Source of the DNA: Superficieibacter sp. HKU1
GTDB taxonomy: Bacteria; Pseudomonadota; Gammaproteobacteria; Enterobacterales; Enterobacteriaceae
DNA length: 64,000 bases
Direction: 5' to 3'
Assembly: GCF_029319185.1 (NCBI RefSeq)
Contig: NZ_CP119754.1
Coordinates: 2,728,001-2,792,000 of the forward strand
The notes under the pieces were generated by a model, which saw nothing but the letters and a program-made list of their open reading frames with translations, did not search any database and was not told where the DNA came from. The position numbers and the translations under genes were made by a program. Of the stretch, positions 16,909-26,719 are shown piece after piece; position 1 is the stretch's first letter, and each line of letters begins with the position of its first letter.

Positions 16909-18558
16909 TTAGTCCATTAATAAATGACGGGCCAGGTTTTCCACATAAGACTCATCCAGCCCCGAGGGATAACCGTCGAAAGCCAGATGCAGGTACTCAT
17001 GCGTGACATCCAGCCTGTCCTGTAGCGTAAAAAAATTGCGGATATACAGACGCTTTTGCTGCCTGTCGGTAAACGGAAAACCTGAAACCAGTTTGCAAAC
17101 CGCAAATTTTGACGGCTCGCTGTAGCCAGGCTCCAGGTCCAGTTGCCTGCGCCACTGCTCCCTTTTCGCAATCAGCCAGCGTTTTGCCTCCGGCATCGGC
17201 AGACAGGTGGAGTGGGGATCGTCCCGGCGGCTCAGACTGGCGTAAGGAAAGGCTGCAGAGAGGATCGCGTCAAAGCGCTGTCCCTGCTCTGCCTGTTGAC
17301 GCGCGTTTTGCCATGAGAGTAATCCGGCAGCGGCACGATCCCGGTGATAATTGACCGGCCCGCCCGCCAGGATTATATCCTGCGTCCAGGCCGTGACCTC
17401 ACGCGCCGCACGGCTGGCAGGCGAAGGCGAAACGCGCTGGCTGGCGCTACTGTCGCTGATGCTCAGACACTCTCCCTCACGCTGCGCGTTTTGCAATAGC
17501 CACGTGCGGATGACAATGGTCATTGCTTTCGCCGCTTCCAGCGGCGTGCTTGCCGCTTCGCGATCCAGTACTCTGGCAACGTACTCTTCAAGGCCGAGGT
17601 GGGCCTCAAGATGCAACGTTCCTTTTTTTGCCAGAAGCAGGGTTTCGCCGTCGCTCACCAGGGTACTATGATTGCCATTGGTGAATGTCACCCGGTAGCG
17701 ACCAAACAATGGACCGGCGGTAACGTTCTGACCAGTGTTTTCGTTGATTACCGACTGCACCGGGTAGCGGGCAAACATATCCACCTGCACACACTGTCCA
17801 CTGGTGCCGCCTGACGGCACGGGCAGCAGTTGATTAAGAACGGTGGCATAGCGCATCAAGACCGTTTTGCTGGTGCCGCTACCGCCAGCCCACACTGGCG
17901 TACCGTCCGTCAACCAGCCAGCGAATCCTCCTTCACGGGAATGCGCTTTGTCACCGGCAAACCAGCTCCAGGTTTTTACCCGCAGCCGTCCGCCAAGCTG
18001 TGCGGCCACTCCGTCTTTGGTGTTATCCAGGAGCACATCCAGCAATACGTTCCGGGCTTTTTGCTGCGCGGGCAATATGGCTAATGAGTCGAGCAGCGTT
18101 TTAACGCTGACCTGCGTTTGCGGGCCGAGTGAGGACAGCGAGCCCACCCATGGCGGCGCATTGTGCTGTTGCCAGTATCCATCCCATGCGCTTTCATCAA
18201 TATGTAACCGCGAGGGAGCAAAATAAAGCCCACACGAGCGAACCAGTGCCGTATCACGGGTGATGCTTTCTCCGGGATGGCAACAGTACACTTCCTCGGG
18301 ATCGCCCCCCGTACACTGATAAGGCTGCTCCACCTGGTGGGTATCCTCCAGCCAGGCGTAAACATACAGTTTCCATACGCTACCCAGTGGAGAAAGCGTC
18401 TCTTCCGGCAGCGCCGAGGCATGGCTTATTCCCGCCTCGGTTAACGTATAGAGCCGGTCGCCCTCCGCCTCACGAATCGCCAGACGCAGAGACGATCCCT
18501 CTGCCGTTGCCAGCAGGGGGAGGAAACAAAGTAGCCATATCGCCTGTGCCAGCCTCAC
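16909..18558 (-). CDS. yfaQ: YfaQ, secreted multidomain DUF2300 protein
   Basis: A 549-residue periplasmic protein with signal peptide MRLAQAIWLLCFLPLLATAEG. I read three zones. The N-terminal zone has SVWK (60-63), SCG (108-110) and VKTW (194-197), laid out like the SxxK, SxN and KTG motifs of penicillin-binding proteins. The middle zone, LGLEEYVARVLDREAASTPL then AMTIVIRTWLL, resembles SpoIID, with Glu334 at the place of its catalytic Glu. The C-terminus has HEYLH (520-524), an HExxH zinc motif, followed by LDESYVENLAR. DUF2300 is otherwise uncharacterised. It abuts yfaS without a gap and belongs to the same operon. The domain readings are inference from motifs. Confidence 0.87.
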   Translation of the reverse strand: MRLAQAIWLLCFLPLLATAEGSSLRLAIREAEGDRLYTLTEAGISHASALPEETLSPLGSVWKLYVYAWLEDTHQVEQPYQCTGGDPEEVYCCHPGESITRDTALVRSCGLYFAPSRLHIDESAWDGYWQQHNAPPWVGSLSSLGPQTQVSVKTLLDSLAILPAQQKARNVLLDVLLDNTKDGVAAQLGGRLRVKTWSWFAGDKAHSREGGFAGWLTDGTPVWAGGSGTSKTVLMRYATVLNQLLPVPSGGTSGQCVQVDMFARYPVQSVINENTGQNVTAGPLFGRYRVTFTNGNHSTLVSDGETLLLAKKGTLHLEAHLGLEEYVARVLDREAASTPLEAAKAMTIVIRTWLLQNAQREGECLSISDSSASQRVSPSPASRAAREVTAWTQDIILAGGPVNYHRDRAAAGLLSWQNARQQAEQGQRFDAILSAAFPYASLSRRDDPHSTCLPMPEAKRWLIAKREQWRRQLDLEPGYSEPSKFAVCKLVSGFPFTDRQQKRLYIRNFFTLQDRLDVTHEYLHLAFDGYPSGLDESYVENLARHLLMD

Positions 18559-21500
18559 TTATTTCACCTGCATTTCAGTCCAGTCCGTGTCGGCGGCCAG
18601 GCTCTGCTGGTCAGGGGCGTAGCTGCGTACATAGCGAACGGGGGGTAATACAAATTTTCCTTTTTGCGAAAAGCGCAGCAGATGACGAAAGGTGGTGGTT
18701 CCGGTCAACGTGTTTACCGGGATCATATAGGCCAGCTCGCTTATTTCATTGCGTGCTTTTTCCAGCAGCTCACCTTTCTGGTTTTTCCCGCCCGGCTTGC
18801 GGATGGAAATCCCCCATGTTGTGCGCTCGACGTCGGCACCCGGCGGCAGCGGGACCTCAACCTGGCCGTAACGCAGCGGTGAGGTTTGCTCACTGGTCAG
18901 CGTAATTTCATCAAGATAGAGCGCGTCACTGTCAATTTCATTGCCCGCGACGGGTTGCAGGGTAAAGTCCATCGCCTCCTCACCCACTACCAGTTTGAAT
19001 AAATGACGTTCGACTTTCACCGCGACGTTATTTTGCCGCGCGTTGTTGGCTGGTTCACGCCAGCGGATCTGCACGTTCTGCGGAGTCACGATATCATCCG
19101 GGAATGAAATAGCCTCCGGCACGCCCTGCCCGATCCAGCGCCAGTCGTCGCCTCCGTTCGCCGCATGGCGCTTCGCCCATGCGCCAGCAGGCGCAGGAAG
19201 CGTGGCAGCCGGCGTTGAACGCATCAGGGTCGTTAGCCAGGTCAATGCCAGCGCGCGATCCATGCCCGATTGCCGGGCGGTTAAGCTGCGCAGAATGGAG
19301 GCTGCCTGGCTCGCATCACCATTACCACTGAGCAGGACCACCGTGCGGGCCAGCGGCTGATTGCTGTCGGTCGCCAGACGCAGGGCAGCTTCTTGTGCGG
19401 TCTGACCGTCAACCGACGCCAGATTCACTTTTTTCAACAACGTGGTGGTCAATACTCTTGCCACCGCGTTGCCCAGCGCAGAATCAGGTTGCCAGAGGAT
19501 CAGGCTGGCATTGTCATCCCCCTGCCAGGCGCCCGATGTCGCTGCACTGTTGGTGAAGGCTTCATCAAGGCCCTGCAACAGACTCTTCACCGGCAGGCCC
19601 ATTTCCTGTGCCCAGGCCAGCACCAGCGCCCGATGCAATAGCGGCATGGCGTTTGCCTGCCCGGCGTAGCTGTCCAGCATGTGCTGCCAGTATTCTGTTG
19701 ACTGAGGGACGCCCAGCGCCTGACTGGCGTGCCAGTCAGCGTACCAGGCCCAGGCGGTCAGCAATGCGCTACTGTCTTCACTGTCTCCCCACCAGGCAAA
19801 ACGCGCCCCCGGCCCCGCCAGCTGCATCAAACGCAGACGGTCACTTTGCATCATCTGCCGCAGATCGTTGGCGGCTGCGCCGTCATGAGTGGGCAGCGCG
19901 CGCCAGGCCAGACTCAATGGGATCAAACGACTGGCCGTGTTTACCACGCCGCCGTAGGGCTCATCGACAAGCTCATCAAGGTTATTACGGAAGATGTCCT
20001 GCACACTATCACTGCTTTGCAGGCGAATGTTGCGCGCGTGTTCCGGTAGATCCAGCGCATTATCTCTGCCCGTTAACACTACGTTTTTTTGCTCATCCAC
20101 CAGCCAGGCGTTATCAATAAAGTCCAGCTTCGCACTGATGCTGTCCTGGGGCTGGCCGTTTTGCAGCAGTTCCGCGTTGAACAGGCCAGACTGCTGAAAA
20201 TGCTGGGTCAGTGGAATGTAGTTTGCTCCCTGATGGAGCGTCAGCGGCTGACGCTGTTCTTGTCCGGCAAAATGCGTTACCAGCTCAACGGCTGCGTTAT
20301 CCTGCTGGCTGAAAATAAACACCCCGGACTCGGGCTGATCGCCTTCCCGGAACACTGTCGGCATGCTCAGCTTCATGTAGAGGTTTTTTTCTGAGCGCAG
20401 AAAGGCACGACGCTGCCCTACCAGACCGTCAGCATTCATTCCACGGGCGGTGATCCGCCAGCGGGTCAGGGAGTCCGGCATCAGGAAAGTAAAGTATGCT
20501 TTGCCCTGTTTATCCGTTTTCAGAGAGGGCTGCCACGCGGCGGTATCCACATCTTCGCGACGCGGACGTTCGAGCATTTTCACCCGCCGCTCGCTGCGGT
20601 TGGTCGCACCCGGCATCGTGGGTTCGCTGGAGAGCGCCTGATCGTAGCTAATAAATGATAAGCTGGCGCTGGTACGCACATTATTACGCCCCAGCGGATA
20701 GAAAAATGTGCCAATATTCGGCGCGATTTCCGGCTGGAGCGCATAGATCATTTCATCCACAACCCCGACCGTCAGCGTTGCAGGAGCCGGTTTGCCCTCC
20801 AGCAGCGACGTCAGTTCGACATTTACCAGCTCACCGGGTTGGTAGTGGGTTTTATCCGTTTTTACCTGAATATCCAGATGCGGCGTCACCACTTTAATGC
20901 CCGCATTCTGAAAACTGTACTGTCCGTTACGCGTATAAAGTACGGAAAACGTCGTATTGGGCGCAAAGGCGTCAACGACCGGTACCTGAGCAACGTACTG
21001 GGTATCATTCAGACGCTGGATCGTCAGCCAGCGTGCCGGGCGCGATAGCAGCGACTGCTTCTCAACGCTATCCCGCTCCAGCGTCAGCAACGCGTCCTGT
21101 ACTGGCTCGGGGAAGGTAATGAGCATCTTCGCGGTTTCACCCGGCTGGTACTGGGTTTTGTCCGGTGTGATATCAATGGTTCCGGTTTGCGCCTTACTGC
21201 CAGGGCCCGTCACAGTATGTGTGATAGCACCGATGATTAAATCGTCTTTATCACGTAATGTCAGGGTGTAATTACCGGGCTTATCAAACCGTACGGTGAA
21301 CGATTCTCCGTCTGCAGCGACATTTCCCCGTTGTGTTTGACGATCTTCAAGGCGGATCCATTCGTATTTCACCGGCTTCTGCTTCTCTGACGTCAACGCG
21401 GAATAGTGGAAAACCACATCATCTCCAGGCGTGCTGAACTGCGGCGCACTTTTCAGGGAATAGCTCGCCAGCCCGCGTTCAATCAGGATCTCTTTGGTCG

Positions 21501-23196
21501 AATTCACCCGATACGCTGCCCCGTCGCTGGCGGAAACAGTCAACAGATAGCGGCTGGGTTTTGCCGCGGCAGGCAAGTTTAGCGCCACTCGTCCGGCCTC
21601 ATCAGAGGTCATTTCAGTGCTGGCGAGTTCAATCGGGAAATGCCCGGCGTAGCGGAGATCGTTACCGACCATCGACAGCTGCTGAGACCGGAGGCTTAAC
21701 TGAATACGGGCATTTTTTACCGGTTTACCATCCGGATACAGCAGTAAAAGATGGCCCTTCACCTCTTCTCCGGTTTTGAACTCTTTTTTATCCAGCGTCA
21801 GCGCTACCTCGAAGTGCGGTTTGATATAGCTCGCCACCCGGAAAGCGCTGCTGTAGAGATGATTACGATACGCCAGGCGCAGTTCATACCCGCCGGAAAC
21901 TGCGTTATTGGGCAGGCGGAGACTGACCTGCCCTCCTTTATCGCCATCCAGCATTATTTTCTGTGATTGCAGCACGCTGCCATTGGCATCAATGACGGAA
22001 AGGGTTGCGGGCGCGCTGATGATAGCCGATGAGTGCAACGGGTCGTGGAATTCGCGACCAAGCACCTTGATATCAACCCGATCGCCGGCACGGTAGAGTG
22101 GCCGATCGGTGAAGATATAGAGACGGGTGTTATAAATTTCACTGTCGTAGTAGAAGTTCTCAGAGACGAAAACACCGCCTTCAGCATCTTTACCCAGAAT
22201 GTAGGATCGCTCCGGCGAAAGGTGTTTTAGCCGCAGGAGACCGTCAGCGTCCGTTATGCCACTGGCTAATACGCCCAGACCGTCCGTCCATAAAATATCC
22301 GTGCCGGGCTTCGCCTCACCGTTCGTTTTTCCTGCCGTCCATACCAACAGCTCGTTACCGGAAACTTTGCTGAGCGCGACGGTACTGGAAACGAAAACGA
22401 CGGTGGTTGCCCGATACTTGCCGATCGTGGCCTCGACCAGATAAAGCCCAGGCTCCAGCTTACCGAGGGGAACATAAACGTTGCCTGGCTGGGCCTCTAT
22501 AACGTTACTCGACGATCCTTCCAGCCTGACCCCGTCCTGCGGTTGAATCGGAGCCGCATCCCAGAGCGGATAACGAAACTGCTCAACCAGCGGGTATTTT
22601 TTCAATGGTGAGAACGGGTTCACCTGAACGTATTGCGATGGCATCGTTAACGCGTTGCCAATCTGTAATTCTGGCAGCGCCTGCGTCACTTTCTGGCGAG
22701 ACTGTGCAGAAAAAGAACGCTGCATGACGCGACGTGATTTCCCGTACCAGTTATCCCATAAAAAGGTGAGCGTGTTCGCCAGCCCGTCACCCAGGTATTG
22801 CGGCTGAACAACAATGCGGTGCAGGTTTTTCTGCTGACGCAAAAAAGCCATCGGATCGGGAATGCGATAGAGACGAATATCTGCCCCACCATAGTCTTCC
22901 ATGCGGTAGCGCTGATAATCGCGACCAGGCACTTCAAGTCTGACTTTAGCCTCTTCAGTACTGGAAAAACTGCTGTCAGCCAGTAAAAAGAAGCTGTCTC
23001 CCGTAAGCGATGAATAGCCGCTCGAGGGAAGCTCATCTCCGGCATGGGCAGGAGGTAATCCCAGCGCCGCCGCAATCAACAGCGGAAGACAAAGGCGAGA
23101 AAACGGCTGTCTGCTTACCGCGCCAGAAAATTTAAGCGATAAACGCCAATGAAATTGGGATTGGAGTCGTTGGGTATCCATCGGGTATCGTTCCAT
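18559..23196 (-). CDS. yfaS: YfaS, alpha-2-macroglobulin-like periplasmic protein without thioester
   Basis: A 1545-residue bacterial alpha-2-macroglobulin, a family thought to trap or inhibit proteases in the periplasm. The secretion signal ends near AHAGDEL (residue 52) with no lipobox. Macroglobulin beta-domains ([38 protein letters not shown]) precede the alpha-2-macroglobulin core ([16 protein letters not shown]). Where thioester members have CxEQ this protein has [13 protein letters not shown] (about residue 1083), so it cannot form the thioester, as for E. coli YfaS. The start at 23196 overlaps yfaT by 82 bases; ATG at 23181 is an alternative and neither has a good ribosome-binding site. 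In E. coli K-12 the gene is broken; here it is intact. Confidence 0.92.
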   Translation of the reverse strand: MERYPMDTQRLQSQFHWRLSLKFSGAVSRQPFSRLCLPLLIAAALGLPPAHAGDELPSSGYSSLTGDSFFLLADSSFSSTEEAKVRLEVPGRDYQRYRMEDYGGADIRLYRIPDPMAFLRQQKNLHRIVVQPQYLGDGLANTLTFLWDNWYGKSRRVMQRSFSAQSRQKVTQALPELQIGNALTMPSQYVQVNPFSPLKKYPLVEQFRYPLWDAAPIQPQDGVRLEGSSSNVIEAQPGNVYVPLGKLEPGLYLVEATIGKYRATTVVFVSSTVALSKVSGNELLVWTAGKTNGEAKPGTDILWTDGLGVLASGITDADGLLRLKHLSPERSYILGKDAEGGVFVSENFYYDSEIYNTRLYIFTDRPLYRAGDRVDIKVLGREFHDPLHSSAIISAPATLSVIDANGSVLQSQKIMLDGDKGGQVSLRLPNNAVSGGYELRLAYRNHLYSSAFRVASYIKPHFEVALTLDKKEFKTGEEVKGHLLLLYPDGKPVKNARIQLSLRSQQLSMVGNDLRYAGHFPIELASTEMTSDEAGRVALNLPAAAKPSRYLLTVSASDGAAYRVNSTKEILIERGLASYSLKSAPQFSTPGDDVVFHYSALTSEKQKPVKYEWIRLEDRQTQRGNVAADGESFTVRFDKPGNYTLTLRDKDDLIIGAITHTVTGPGSKAQTGTIDITPDKTQYQPGETAKMLITFPEPVQDALLTLERDSVEKQSLLSRPARWLTIQRLNDTQYVAQVPVVDAFAPNTTFSVLYTRNGQYSFQNAGIKVVTPHLDIQVKTDKTHYQPGELVNVELTSLLEGKPAPATLTVGVVDEMIYALQPEIAPNIGTFFYPLGRNNVRTSASLSFISYDQALSSEPTMPGATNRSERRVKMLERPRREDVDTAAWQPSLKTDKQGKAYFTFLMPDSLTRWRITARGMNADGLVGQRRAFLRSEKNLYMKLSMPTVFREGDQPESGVFIFSQQDNAAVELVTHFAGQEQRQPLTLHQGANYIPLTQHFQQSGLFNAELLQNGQPQDSISAKLDFIDNAWLVDEQKNVVLTGRDNALDLPEHARNIRLQSSDSVQDIFRNNLDELVDEPYGGVVNTASRLIPLSLAWRALPTHDGAAANDLRQMMQSDRLRLMQLAGPGARFAWWGDSEDSSALLTAWAWYADWHASQALGVPQSTEYWQHMLDSYAGQANAMPLLHRALVLAWAQEMGLPVKSLLQGLDEAFTNSAATSGAWQGDDNASLILWQPDSALGNAVARVLTTTLLKKVNLASVDGQTAQEAALRLATDSNQPLARTVVLLSGNGDASQAASILRSLTARQSGMDRALALTWLTTLMRSTPAATLPAPAGAWAKRHAANGGDDWRWIGQGVPEAISFPDDIVTPQNVQIRWREPANNARQNNVAVKVERHLFKLVVGEEAMDFTLQPVAGNEIDSDALYLDEITLTSEQTSPLRYGQVEVPLPPGADVERTTWGISIRKPGGKNQKGELLEKARNEISELAYMIPVNTLTGTTTFRHLLRFSQKGKFVLPPVRYVRSYAPDQQSLAADTDWTEMQVK

Positions 23197-23744
23197 GTCA
23201 TGAGTTGTTGCAGACTGACGGCGCGCATTCCATTATCCGCGTGGGTAGCACTTCCGGTATGGTAGATGACGTAACGCCCCATCCAGACCATCAAATGCTG
23301 ATCGTCGCCCTGATCAAAAAAAATCATATCCCCAGGCAGCGCCTGGTTTATATCCCGGCCAACAAAACGGCTGTTGTACTGGACTAATTTAATCGCATTG
23401 ACATACGGGCCGGATTGACCGTTGCCCTGATCCCAGTTCTGCGCCAGCTGGCGTTGCTGGGGCGTCAGCGTCATTTCCGGCGGTAAAAAGCGGTTTGAAA
23501 GGCCGTTACTGCGCAGCCATTGGCTGTTATGCGGCTTCAATGCTTCGTTGGCGGCAAACCGCACCAGCCCGGCACAATCCTGCTGATACCAGCGCGGACT
23601 GGGGCCCTGGCGCAATTGCTCTTCCGCGATACGCGTAAACCACGAGCGAAACAGCGCAGACTGCCCGGCATCCAGCGTGACGGTTTGCGCCGCTATCGCC
23701 ATCGTTGACATCAGCCAGCAAAATGCTGCCAGCAAACGGATCAT
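23115..23744 (-). CDS. yfaT: YfaT, secreted DUF1175 protein, NlpC/P60-like
   Basis: A 209-residue secreted protein; the start at 23744 ([20 protein letters not shown]) overlaps the yfaA stop by ATGA and follows GGAAGG. The mature part has [26 protein letters not shown] and [15 protein letters not shown], which follow the Cys, PGD and His motifs of NlpC/P60 and related papain-fold enzymes. The DUF1175 family is commonly annotated without function. Its gene order next to yfaA and yfaS suggests a common periplasmic task. The papain-like assignment is inference from motif spacing. Confidence 0.87.
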   Translation of the reverse strand: MIRLLAAFCWLMSTMAIAAQTVTLDAGQSALFRSWFTRIAEEQLRQGPSPRWYQQDCAGLVRFAANEALKPHNSQWLRSNGLSNRFLPPEMTLTPQQRQLAQNWDQGNGQSGPYVNAIKLVQYNSRFVGRDINQALPGDMIFFDQGDDQHLMVWMGRYVIYHTGSATHADNGMRAVSLQQLMTWNDTRWIPNDSNPNFIGVYRLNFLAR

Positions 23745-25468
23745 AATGCCTTCCAGGTCACCGGTAGCCACTGCCAGGCGTCACCGGGTTCAGGATCGGC
23801 AAGCGACATGGCATAACGAGGCTGTTCGGCTAACGCGTCGAGTTTTGGCATCAGCAGAGTTTGTGCGGCGTTAAAGAAAACCGGCTCAACATTCTTCGGC
23901 AGGCTCTCCAGCGTCTCGCGCCGTAATAGTTTTGCCATTCCCTGCGGGTTGATATAGAGCGGCACCGTGCTGCCAGTGGGAATAACATCTGCCATCGGGG
24001 AACGCGTTTTATTCAACGTTTGCAGCGCCTGGTTGACTAACGTGTCGTCGAGAGAAAATAAAACGGTTTGATCCTGCATCGCCAGGGATACGCGAAAGAA
24101 AGAGGCCGACATCAGTTGCTCAGGCGCTGCCGATAGCGCCGCCGGATACTGGCCATAACGTGAGCTGACCTCACGCTGCCAAAGCGTGGCCGCACCGGAC
24201 TGCGTTTTTTTCACCGCTATTACGCCCTGCGGAGCATTGATTTCACGCGCTCCGATGGCCTTTTCAAACAGCGCGGCGGGAAGCTGCGCCCGTTCAGTGC
24301 CGCCGTTAATTTGCCCTACAAATAAAGGGCTCTGGAGTTGGGAATTCTCATACCAGCAAAGTCCGCCAGCGCCCTTCAGCAGTCCGTTAAGAGGGTGTTG
24401 ATCTGCGTCCAGCCGGGCAAGCATCTGCTCAGCAATACCGTGGGAATACGGCACGGCAACGCAAAAACTGGCGCCTGAGGGCATTGCAGCCCAGACCGGG
24501 GCGGAGTCAAAGCTGGTATCAACGCTGGCAGATTTGTCATCGAGCGCCAGCCAGCTGTGCCATCCATCAGCTGACATGTCGAACCGTACGCCAGCAAACG
24601 CCGGGATCAAACGCTGATAGCCAAAGCCCAGCAAATTAGCGCTGACCACGATCCGTTGACGCACCGGCTGTTTCTCGCTGGTGGACGGCAGACGGGGCGC
24701 CAGCCCAAACCGGGTATTCCAGTGTTTTTCCCCACTTAACAGGCCGCGGGCGATATCCGTGGCCGTTGCATCCTGCTCGTCACCTTTGAACAACATATCG
24801 CTGCTGGAAAAAATCAGCATATTGTCATGCCAGGCAGCAAACAGCAGAGAACGATTACCGTTATAACGCAGCTGATAAATGGGAACGGTATCGTTATTGA
24901 TTTTGATGCCGCTGATTTCAGTTTTGCTCAACTGCTTGTCGCTGGTCGCCGCAAACAGAATCGGCTCCAGCAGCTTGCTCAGCCCGCTACGCTTAATCAG
25001 CACCATATAATGTGACAGACGGCCTTTTTTATCGTGCCACAATGCCGCCTCGGCAGGCTGATCGAGCAGGGAGGTTAACAGCTTGTCCTGAAGCTTCAGA
25101 TCGTGCTCATAGACAATGCGCCGGACGCTACCTTCGATCCCAAGGCGGTCGGCATTGTTCTGGTAATAGAAAACGACGTCTTCGCTGAGAACATCATGCA
25201 GAAAAGGGATCGTCAGGAGATCCCGGGGAAGTTGACTTAATGAGTTGCTGTCAATCAGCACATCCGGCGTGTTCAGGTCGATCTGCAAATTGGTTTGCAC
25301 AACCCAGGGCGTCAGCGTTTTTTCCGCAACGTGCGCATAGTGCTGCCATCCCCAGACGGCGGCTGAAAGCGCCACGAGACCGCCTGCGATAATAAAAGCA
25401 TACAGTTTGCGCCCTTTCGCTTTTTTAGCGGGTGACGTTAATTCGGTCATGACTACCATCCCTGACAT
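23741..25468 (-). CDS. yfaA: YfaA, membrane-anchored DUF2138 protein
   Basis: A 575-residue protein with a single N-terminal membrane helix ([20 protein letters not shown], about residues 22-41) after a basic KKAKGRK stretch, so a large periplasmic domain is expected. The DUF2138 domain fills the rest: [39 protein letters not shown]. The start at 25468 follows GGAATAAAAT; ATG at 25450 (MTELTSP) is an alternative. First gene of the yfaA-T-S-Q-P operon, which reads away from the tRNA cluster about 210 bases upstream. Function unknown; homologues begin the mag operon of Pseudomonas. Confidence 0.87.
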   Translation of the reverse strand: MSGMVVMTELTSPAKKAKGRKLYAFIIAGGLVALSAAVWGWQHYAHVAEKTLTPWVVQTNLQIDLNTPDVLIDSNSLSQLPRDLLTIPFLHDVLSEDVVFYYQNNADRLGIEGSVRRIVYEHDLKLQDKLLTSLLDQPAEAALWHDKKGRLSHYMVLIKRSGLSKLLEPILFAATSDKQLSKTEISGIKINNDTVPIYQLRYNGNRSLLFAAWHDNMLIFSSSDMLFKGDEQDATATDIARGLLSGEKHWNTRFGLAPRLPSTSEKQPVRQRIVVSANLLGFGYQRLIPAFAGVRFDMSADGWHSWLALDDKSASVDTSFDSAPVWAAMPSGASFCVAVPYSHGIAEQMLARLDADQHPLNGLLKGAGGLCWYENSQLQSPLFVGQINGGTERAQLPAALFEKAIGAREINAPQGVIAVKKTQSGAATLWQREVSSRYGQYPAALSAAPEQLMSASFFRVSLAMQDQTVLFSLDDTLVNQALQTLNKTRSPMADVIPTGSTVPLYINPQGMAKLLRRETLESLPKNVEPVFFNAAQTLLMPKLDALAEQPRYAMSLADPEPGDAWQWLPVTWKAL

Positions 25469-25612
25469 ATTTTATTCCGCTACTTCCAGGAGCGGAGGCA
25501 ACACCCTCTCAGTGTCTATATGATGACATTAAGATGGGCTTCTGTTCTGACGAGCAAGACTACCTTTTCGTCCGGCAAAATCAATATCTGATAAAAGACC
25601 AGTTTCGGACAC

Positions 25613-25636
25613 AAAAAAACCACCCGAAGGTGGTTT
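25613..25636 (-). terminator. Intrinsic terminator of the glyW-cysT-leuZ tRNA operon
   Basis: On the - strand AAACCACC, loop TTCG, GGTGGTTT and more T: an 8-bp stem with UUCG tetraloop, about 43 bases past the 3' end of leuZ. Confidence 0.88.
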
Positions 25637-25678
25637 CACGACACTGCTTATTGCTTTGATTATTCTTCTGATTTCCCA

Positions 25679-25765
25679 TGGTGCCCGGGGCGGGACTTGA
25701 ACCCGCACAGCGCGAACGCCGAGGGATTTTAAATCCCTTGTGTCTACCGATTTCACCACCCGGGC
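25679..25765 (-). tRNA. leuZ: tRNA-Leu (anticodon TAA)
   Basis: 87 bases, starting GCCCGGGTGG and ending with encoded CCA. Class II tRNA with a long variable arm (TCGGCGTTCGCGCTG), anticodon TAA in the loop TTTAAAA, and T arm GGGTTCAAGTC. Last of three tRNAs on this strand, followed by a terminator. Confidence 0.97.
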
Positions 25766-25777
25766 GCGGGAAAAAAT

Positions 25778-25851
25778 TGGAGGCGCGTTCCGGAGTCGAA
25801 CCGGACTAGACGGATTTGCAATCCGCTACATAACCGCTTTGCTAACGCGCC
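25778..25851 (-). tRNA. cysT: tRNA-Cys (anticodon GCA)
   Basis: 74 bases, GGCGCGTTAGC at the 5' end and CCA encoded at the 3' end. The anticodon loop ATTGCAAAT contains GCA, and the T arm is CCGGTTCGACTCCGG. Thirteen bases after it is leuZ, as in E. coli. Confidence 0.97.
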
Positions 25852-25890
25852 TTTATTACTGTAACACCCGCAATTGCCGATGCTTTAAAC

Positions 25891-25966
<76 letters not shown>

Positions 25967-26113
25967 AGTATCAAGTTAGATAATCACTTGATTTTGTTAT
26001 CGTCTGGCATTCAGTGCTGCCGTTCGATGCGATGCATTCTACTTACCTGAGGCGATGAGTCAACGATATTTTTTACAACGACGGATCGTTTGCTGAAATT
26101 TACGGCGAAACGA

Positions 26114-26662
26114 TCATGGTTCGAGCAAATCGCCGCGCGCCGCGTTCAGGTATTGCAGCATCGACCACAGGGTCAGCACTGCCGCCACGAAGAACAGCGC
26201 AGTACCCGCCCACGTTACCCACTCGTTTGGACGCCACAGCAGCCAGGTCAGCGCCACCATTTGCGCGGTGGTTTTTACCTTGCCTATCCAGGATACCGCC
26301 ACGTTGCTGCGCTTGCCCAGTTCCGCCATCCACTCACGCAGCGCGGAGATAATGATTTCACGGGCGATCATCGTCGCGGCCGGCAGGGTTACCCACCAGC
26401 TGTGATAATGCTCGGCAACCAGCACCATCGCAATCGCCACCAGCACCTTATCGGCGACCGGATCGAGAAAAGCACCAAAGCGCGTGCTTTGATTCCAGCG
26501 ACGGGCCAGAAAACCGTCAAACCAGTCCGTTACCGCCGCAATCAGGAAAATCAGCGCGCAAGCAAAGGGAGCCCAGACGAACGGCAGATAAAATGCCAGC
26601 ACGAAAAAAGGGATCAAAATAACGCGAAACAGAGTAAGCAACGTAGGGATATTAAATTGCAT
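26114..26662 (-). CDS. pgsA: Phosphatidylglycerophosphate synthase PgsA
   Basis: Inner-membrane enzyme that makes phosphatidylglycerophosphate from CDP-diacylglycerol and glycerol-3-phosphate, the committed step to phosphatidylglycerol and cardiolipin. At 182 residues it has the E. coli length. The CDP-alcohol phosphotransferase motif D-G-x2-A-R-x8-G-x3-D-x3-D is exact: [20 protein letters not shown] then VADK. Several hydrophobic helices can be read. It lies between uvrC (upstream) and the tRNA genes, all on the - strand. Confidence 0.97.
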   Translation of the reverse strand: MQFNIPTLLTLFRVILIPFFVLAFYLPFVWAPFACALIFLIAAVTDWFDGFLARRWNQSTRFGAFLDPVADKVLVAIAMVLVAEHYHSWWVTLPAATMIAREIIISALREWMAELGKRSNVAVSWIGKVKTTAQMVALTWLLWRPNEWVTWAGTALFFVAAVLTLWSMLQYLNAARGDLLEP

Positions 26663-26719
26663 AGTGACGGGTAACTATCTGTTGTCAGTAAAAATTAGCC
26701 CTATGTTGCTACAGAGCAC

